Shown here: positions 60,142 through 64,000 of the stretch, piece by piece
How the letters are laid out: each line of letters begins with the position of its first letter
How positions within the stretch are numbered: position 1 is the first letter of the stretch
Translations under genes and position numbers: made by a program
Assembly (NCBI RefSeq): GCF_003073135.1
Contig: NZ_PGDQ01000011.1
Coordinates: forward strand, 1-64,000
Direction of reading: 5' to 3'
DNA from: Euzebya rosea
Lineage (GTDB): Bacteria > Actinomycetota > Nitriliruptoria > Euzebyales > Euzebyaceae
Length of the DNA stretch: 64,000 bases
The notes under the pieces: model-generated
What the model saw: only the letters and a program-made list of their open reading frames with translations
Databases searched by the model: none
What the model was told of the DNA's origin: nothing

Positions 60142-60157
60142 AAGGCCGGTTAGCCTT
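60142..60157. promoter_or_regulatory. Operator-like AAGGC-N6-GCCTT at the GGT-like promoter
   Basis: The 5-bp inverted repeat overlaps TAGCCT (60151-60156), the likely -10 of the plus-strand gene, which starts nine bases later at 60166. TetR binding here would block that gene. Confidence 0.4.
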
Positions 60158-60165
60158 CCCCGGCG

Positions 60166-61572
60166 ATGACGTCGCCGCTCGCCCGCCCCGCAGCAGGCCC
60201 CACCGCCTCCTCGGCGGCGGGTGTCGGCGTCGCGGCGCACTCCCCGGCGACCGCGGAGGCCGGCATGGCGCTGCTGGACGCCGGCGGGACCGCGGCCGAC
60301 GCCGCGGTGGGCATGACGCTGGCTGCCTGCGTGGTCGAACCGTTCGTCGTCTCGTTGTTGTCGGGGCTGCACGGCATCCATGTCGACACCGACGGGACGA
60401 CCCGGGCCGTTGACGGGTTCGTCGACGTGCCCGCCGTCCCGTCCGGCGGGCGTCGGGCGGAGACCACGATCGACTTCGGCGGCGCTCGCGTGCCCTACAC
60501 CATCGGTGGCGCGACCTTCGGCACGCCGGGCCTGGTCGCCGGGTGCTGGCACCTCCATCGACGCTTCGGCCGCCTGCCGTGGGCCGAGGTGGTGGCGCCG
60601 GCCATCGGCTGGGCCGAGCGAGGGTTCGTGCTGTCCGAGCAGGACGAGTCGTTGCTGCACATGCTCGAGCCCGTCATGACGATCGGGGTGGGTCGCGAGG
60701 TCTTCTGCGTCGGGGACCGCATGCGGGTGGCGGGCGAGCGGGTACGCATCCCCGACCTCGCCGACGCGCTGCGGCAGATCGCCGAGGAGGGTGGGCCGAC
60801 GCTCTACGAGGGTCCCATGTCACGCGAGCTGGCCACCTTCGCCGCGGAGGCGGGTGCGCTCGTGACCGCCGAGGACCTGGCGGCCTGCACCGCGGTGGAG
60901 CACACGCCACCGACGGTGCGGCTCGGCGGCTGGCAGGTGCGCAGCCGTCGGGGCCTGTCACCCCTCACTGACTGGGTCGCCCGGCTGGACGCCAGCGACG
61001 GCCCCCACGCCGCACGGCTGGCCCTGGCCCAGTCGGCGACCCCACCGAAGGCGCTGGGCACGACGTCCCTTGCCGCGACCGACGCCGAGGGCCGCGCCTG
61101 CGCGATCACCGCAAGCCTCGGCCTGGGCACCGGCGACTGGTTCCGTGGCAGCCAGCTGAACTCGATGCTCGGCGAGGTCGACCTGCTGGTCGGCGGGCTG
61201 CGGCCCCGGACCCGGATGGGCAGCATGATGGCGCCGACCGCGATCGTCTCGCCGACGGGAGCGGCGACGGTCCTCGGGGCGGCCGGCGGCTCCCGCATCC
61301 CCAGCGCCATGCTCAGGACGATCGACGGGATCGTGCTCGGCGAGCTCGACGCGACCACGGCCGTCGACCTGCCCCGTCTGCATCGTCTGGGAGATGTTGT
61401 CCACGTCGAACCGCACCTGCGGGAGGAGGACGAAGCCGCCCTGGTCGCCGCGGGGTTCACCGTGCAGCGCTGGACGTCGCGCCACCACTTCTTCGGTGGG
61501 GTCAGCGTCGCCGGCGCTGCCGGCACGCAGGGCGACCCACGGCGGGGCGGCGTCGGGCTGGCCCATCGGTGA
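60166..61572 (+). CDS. Gamma-glutamyltransferase family protein
   Basis: The 468-residue product has the GGT (Ntn hydrolase) pattern: VAAHSPATAEAGMALLDAGGTAADAAVGMTLAACVVEP at the start, GGATFGTPGLVAGCWHLHRRFGRLPW in the middle, and the small-subunit start GTTSLAATDAEGRACAIT, where Thr in TTS is the likely autoprocessing nucleophile. Classical enzymes have TTHFS and are about 550 residues, so this is a shorter divergent member that may lack normal glutathione activity. No signal peptide is seen, so it is probably cytoplasmic. The transcript is likely leaderless or nearly so. Confidence 0.86.
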   Translation: MTSPLARPAAGPTASSAAGVGVAAHSPATAEAGMALLDAGGTAADAAVGMTLAACVVEPFVVSLLSGLHGIHVDTDGTTRAVDGFVDVPAVPSGGRRAETTIDFGGARVPYTIGGATFGTPGLVAGCWHLHRRFGRLPWAEVVAPAIGWAERGFVLSEQDESLLHMLEPVMTIGVGREVFCVGDRMRVAGERVRIPDLADALRQIAEEGGPTLYEGPMSRELATFAAEAGALVTAEDLAACTAVEHTPPTVRLGGWQVRSRRGLSPLTDWVARLDASDGPHAARLALAQSATPPKALGTTSLAATDAEGRACAITASLGLGTGDWFRGSQLNSMLGEVDLLVGGLRPRTRMGSMMAPTAIVSPTGAATVLGAAGGSRIPSAMLRTIDGIVLGELDATTAVDLPRLHRLGDVVHVEPHLREEDEAALVAAGFTVQRWTSRHHFFGGVSVAGAAGTQGDPRRGGVGLAHR

Positions 61573-61587
61573 ACCCCGGTTGGCCGC

Positions 61588-62430
61588 TCACCCGATGCGG
61601 TCGGTGACCCGGTCCATCAGGGTCTCCGCCCTGGCGATCGGCGGTTCGAGCAGGGCCAGCCGCTCGGCGGTGTTCACCCGTTCGAGGGACCACAGGACGT
61701 CCTGGTAGATCCCGGTTGCCTCCGTCAGGATGGCATCCAGCTCCGGGTCGTCGGCGATCGTGACGTGCTCCTCGGTCCGGAGGATCCGGTCGGCCAGGGT
61801 CTGGAGGCGGGAGCGGAGCTGGGCCTGCTCGGCGGCGAAGGACCGCTGGGCTCCCGCCCGCTGGCGACGACGGTCCAGCAGCTGGCCGATGACGACGACG
61901 AGACCGACCAGGGTGGCCGCGACTGCGACCCAGACCCAGATCGGTGTCGCACGATGGGTCAAGGCGTCCATGAGCGCCCGGCTGGCAACGGCCGCATCGC
62001 TGTCGAGGGCGGCCCGACCAGCCCGGTCGAAGGCTGCGTCGACGTCCTCGGAGGTGTGTAGGGTGCTGGCCACCGCCACGTCGTCGGGGGTGAACAACAC
62101 CACCGTGTCGGCGGCGACGACCCGGAGGAGGTCGTTCGCCCGGTCCTCCGGGGTGGGGGACAACCCGGCGGCGAAGACGGCGATCACCAGGCGCTCCTCG
62201 TCGGCGAAGTCGGCCACCACTCCCCTGAGCGCACCGGGGTCCTGCCCGGTGCCCGACGCCACGTACACCCCGTCGTTCAGGTTCTCCACGGCGTCGCCGA
62301 TGGTGGAGGCAAGGGCCGTGCCCCCGTACCCGAACACCCCGCCCAGCACGAACAGTCCGTGCAGGAGGACGAGCCCACCCAGGACGACGACGGGCTGGGG
62401 AACACGATGCACACGGGCACGGCGGATCAT
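61588..62430 (-). CDS. TPM-like membrane protein with two helices and coiled coil
   Basis: The 280-residue product has a first membrane helix (about 13-34), an extracytoplasmic TPM/Rv1476-like domain (about 40-150: DEERLVIAVFAAGLS, DTVVLFTPDDVAVAS), a second helix (about 163-182) and a cytoplasmic helical tail (about 185-280). The architecture resembles the larger TPM protein at 55.6-57.9 kb in miniature. It is divergent from marR and may be its target. AGGAT lies ten bases before the ATG. Function unknown. Confidence 0.75.
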   Translation of the reverse strand: MIRRARVHRVPQPVVVLGGLVLLHGLFVLGGVFGYGGTALASTIGDAVENLNDGVYVASGTGQDPGALRGVVADFADEERLVIAVFAAGLSPTPEDRANDLLRVVAADTVVLFTPDDVAVASTLHTSEDVDAAFDRAGRAALDSDAAVASRALMDALTHRATPIWVWVAVAATLVGLVVVIGQLLDRRRQRAGAQRSFAAEQAQLRSRLQTLADRILRTEEHVTIADDPELDAILTEATGIYQDVLWSLERVNTAERLALLEPPIARAETLMDRVTDRIG

Positions 62431-62538
62431 CAGTCCGACATCCTGCCAGACCGCCCGGTCCGGCCCTCGACGGGGAGTTGTATCGTCGGAGGAACACGGC
62501 GAGGGGAGAGCCAAGATGGTAAGAATCAGAACGATCCA

Positions 62539-62544
62539 TAGAGT
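62539..62544 (+). promoter_or_regulatory. Leaderless -10 of marR
   Basis: TAGAGT is followed by six bases and ATG 62551. No ribosome site is seen. Confidence 0.45.
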
Positions 62545-62550
62545 GGCGTC

Positions 62551-63036
62551 ATGAGCAACACGACCACCGAGACGCGCTGGCTGACCGCGGAGGAACAGGC
62601 GTCGTGGCGCGCGTTCGTCACCGCGATCACGATGTTGTCCCGCCAGCTCAACGCCGAGATGCTCAGCGCCCACGACCTCTCGATGGATGACTACGCCATC
62701 CTGGCGATGCTGTCCGAGGCCCCCGAGGGGCGGCTGCGCTTCGGGGAGCTCGCCGACGTGCTGCGCGTCGCCAAGGCCCACATCACCTACCGCTTCCGTC
62801 GCCTCGAGGAGCGCGGACTCGTCGAACGGCAGGCATGCGCAACCGACGCACGCGGCGCCTACGCGGCGCTGACCGCCGACGGCCGAGCCCGGATCGAGGT
62901 GGCCGCACCGACCCACGTCGAGTCCGTCCGACGCCACCTGCTGGACCACCTGACCCCCGAGCAGCTGCACGTGGTGGGCGAGGCCATGACGGCCGTGGTC
63001 GAGGCCGAGTGCGCCGAGACCCCCCACCGCCACTGA
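62551..63036 (+). CDS. MarR-family transcriptional regulator
   Basis: The 161-residue product has the MarR winged helix (about 45-110: LSMDDYAILAMLSEAPEGRLRFGELAD, VAKAHITYRFRRLEERGLVERQ, then the wing with DARGAYAALTADG) flanked by dimerisation helices. MarR proteins usually repress their own and a divergent gene, here the TPM-like membrane protein at 61588-62430. The ligand is unknown. Confidence 0.93.
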   Translation: MSNTTTETRWLTAEEQASWRAFVTAITMLSRQLNAEMLSAHDLSMDDYAILAMLSEAPEGRLRFGELADVLRVAKAHITYRFRRLEERGLVERQACATDARGAYAALTADGRARIEVAAPTHVESVRRHLLDHLTPEQLHVVGEAMTAVVEAECAETPHRH

Positions 63037-63107
63037 GCCCGACGGCCGCGTCCGGCCGCGCCGTCCATGGTCCGAGGCATCGCTCACGAGGCCCGACGAC
63101 AAGGGCC

Positions 63108-63136
63108 TTCACACCTCGCACTTTTCACACTACGAT
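63108..63136 (+). promoter_or_regulatory. Promoter of the 134-residue gene
   Basis: TTCACA (63108-63113) and TACGAT (63131-63136) are 17 bases apart, close to a sigma-70 consensus. The expected transcript has a leader of about 65 bases. Confidence 0.65.
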
Positions 63137-63211
63137 CCGTAACGTATCCGGTGCCTGCCTCGTTGGGTGGGATGTCACCCCGGAACCCCGATCGTCCAGC
63201 GAGGCCCAACG

Positions 63212-63616
63212 ATGTCGACCGCACTCCTGCGTCCCTACATGCGTGGCGCGGTGCACACCGTCCCGCGTACGGGCGAGTGGCCCCGTTCCTTCGTCGTCAC
63301 CCTGACCGATGACCACGGCCAGCGCTGGCGGGCCGAGTACACGCTGCACACCGAGGGCAGCGCGCTGTTCACGTTGGAGTCCACACGTGACAACGCGATG
63401 GTCGACCCGCCGGTGGTCGGCTGGGTCAGCTGGAGCGACGGAGAGGTCGTCTGTGCCTTCCGCGACGCGGCCAGCGGTACGCACGGCGGCGGGTACCTGC
63501 CGGGCTGCGCCCCCGTGGAGGACGGTCCGTTCCAGACGGCGAGCTTCGACGTCGGTCGGTGGATCGCGCTGGCCCAGGAGCTGCTGCGCACCATCGAGGA
63601 CAGCCGGCCCAGCTGA
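63212..63616 (+). CDS. Conserved-looking protein of unknown function
   Basis: The 134-residue product is a soluble protein with beta-rich stretches (RSFVVTLTDDHGQRWRAEYTL, ALFTLEST, PPVVGWVSWSDGEVVCAFRD) and a C-terminal helix. No signal or membrane segment is present and I recognise no family. I chose ATG 63212, with CGAGG upstream, rather than an earlier in-frame ATG at 63167. It has its own good promoter. Confidence 0.6.
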   Translation: MSTALLRPYMRGAVHTVPRTGEWPRSFVVTLTDDHGQRWRAEYTLHTEGSALFTLESTRDNAMVDPPVVGWVSWSDGEVVCAFRDAASGTHGGGYLPGCAPVEDGPFQTASFDVGRWIALAQELLRTIEDSRPS

Positions 63617-63706
63617 CGTCGGGCCCGGCGGTCAGCCGGACGCCCGGCCCCGACCGACCGACCCGGACCCGAGCCCGCGAGTACCGGGACCGGCAGACTG
63701 GCCGGG

Positions 63707-64000
63707 ATGAATCCCCTCCTCAGGTTGTGGCAGCACGCCACCGGTCACCGTCGCAGGATCGTCTTCGCCGCCCTCACCAGCGTCCTCAACAAGCTGATGG
63801 ACCTGGCCCCGCCGCTGCTCATCGGGGCGGCCGTGGACGTCGTGGTCCGCCAGGACGACTCGTTCCTGGCCGACGCCGGCATCGCCACGGTCCGCGGGCA
63901 GGTGGTCGCGCTCGCCGTGCTCAGCGCCGTCGTCTGGATCCTCGAGAGCATCTTCGAGTACCTCTACGCCGTGGCCTGGCGGACGCTGGCCCAGCGGGTG
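63707..64000 (+). CDS. ABC exporter, N-terminal part (cut by window edge)
   Basis: The first 98 codons read as the transmembrane start of a fused permease-ATPase exporter: [44 protein letters not shown] and [18 protein letters not shown]. The gene runs off the right end of the window, so the ATPase is not seen. CAGACT seven bases before the ATG is a near-match -10. Confidence 0.82.
   Translation, partial: MNPLLRLWQHATGHRRRIVFAALTSVLNKLMDLAPPLLIGAAVDVVVRQDDSFLADAGIATVRGQVVALAVLSAVVWILESIFEYLYAVAWRTLAQRV

Overview
The window is a very GC-rich bacterial chromosome segment. The genes suggest a deep-branching actinobacterium: putative cell-wall-binding repeat 2 (CWB2) proteins, an Rpf-type muralytic enzyme, membrane-anchored Ser/Thr kinases with a PP2C phosphatase, the XPB helicase pair, a type-5 uracil-DNA glycosylase, an IdeR/DtxR-type iron operator and a WXG/EspC-like secretion cassette. 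CWB2-rich surface proteins together with a complete recCBD operon point to the Nitriliruptoria/Euzebya-like lineages; this placement is inference. I see no tRNA, rRNA, CRISPR array, insertion sequence or prophage.

Layout. 0-5.4 kb: repeat array A, then a minus-strand operon (GMC oxidoreductase, cupredoxin-CWB2-CHRD surface protein, SGNH hydrolase, PH/SHOCT membrane protein). 5.4-11.4 kb: a REC-histidine kinase, DUF2461, a 5'-3' exonuclease, an alkyltransferase-like repair protein, MsrB, a YcnI-like copper protein and a CitE/malyl-CoA-lyase-type enzyme. 11.4-17.3 kb: a signalling island of two Ser/Thr kinases, two tandem PAS-GGDEF proteins and a methyltransferase. 17.4-25.2 kb: a CWB2 beta-propeller surface protein, an MFS transporter, an Rpf-like protein, a small wHTH-like protein and an ECF sigma/anti-sigma-like pair. 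25.2-30.5 kb: repeat arrays B and C, an SDR enzyme and the XPB helicase with its partner. 30.6-33.3 kb: PP2C, M50 peptidase and UDG in overlapping frames. 33.3-36.9 kb: an EspC-like/WXG/lipoprotein cassette. 37-45.6 kb: recC-recB-recD. 45.7-50.9 kb: a siderophore ABC importer divergent from a siderophore-interacting flavoprotein, with two adjacent IdeR-like boxes between them. 50.9-58 kb: a palindrome cluster with inverted DnaA boxes, a HerA-like ATPase, two small proteins, a sugar-nucleotide-type epimerase and a TPM-domain protein with an SR-rich tail. 58-64 kb: a secreted hydrolase broken by one in-frame TAA, TetR, a gamma-glutamyltransferase-like enzyme, a TPM-like membrane protein, MarR, an unknown protein and the start of an ABC exporter.

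How it works together. Many start codons lie 6-10 bases after a TANNNT box, most often exactly 7, implying widespread leaderless transcription; this settles several starts. Operons are held together by 1-14 base stop/start overlaps. The most unusual items are the repeat arrays A-C placed just after the stop codons of three same-strand genes, the nonsense-split hydrolase, the WXG/EspC-like cassette, the SR-rich TPM protein and the cupredoxin-CWB2-CHRD fusion.
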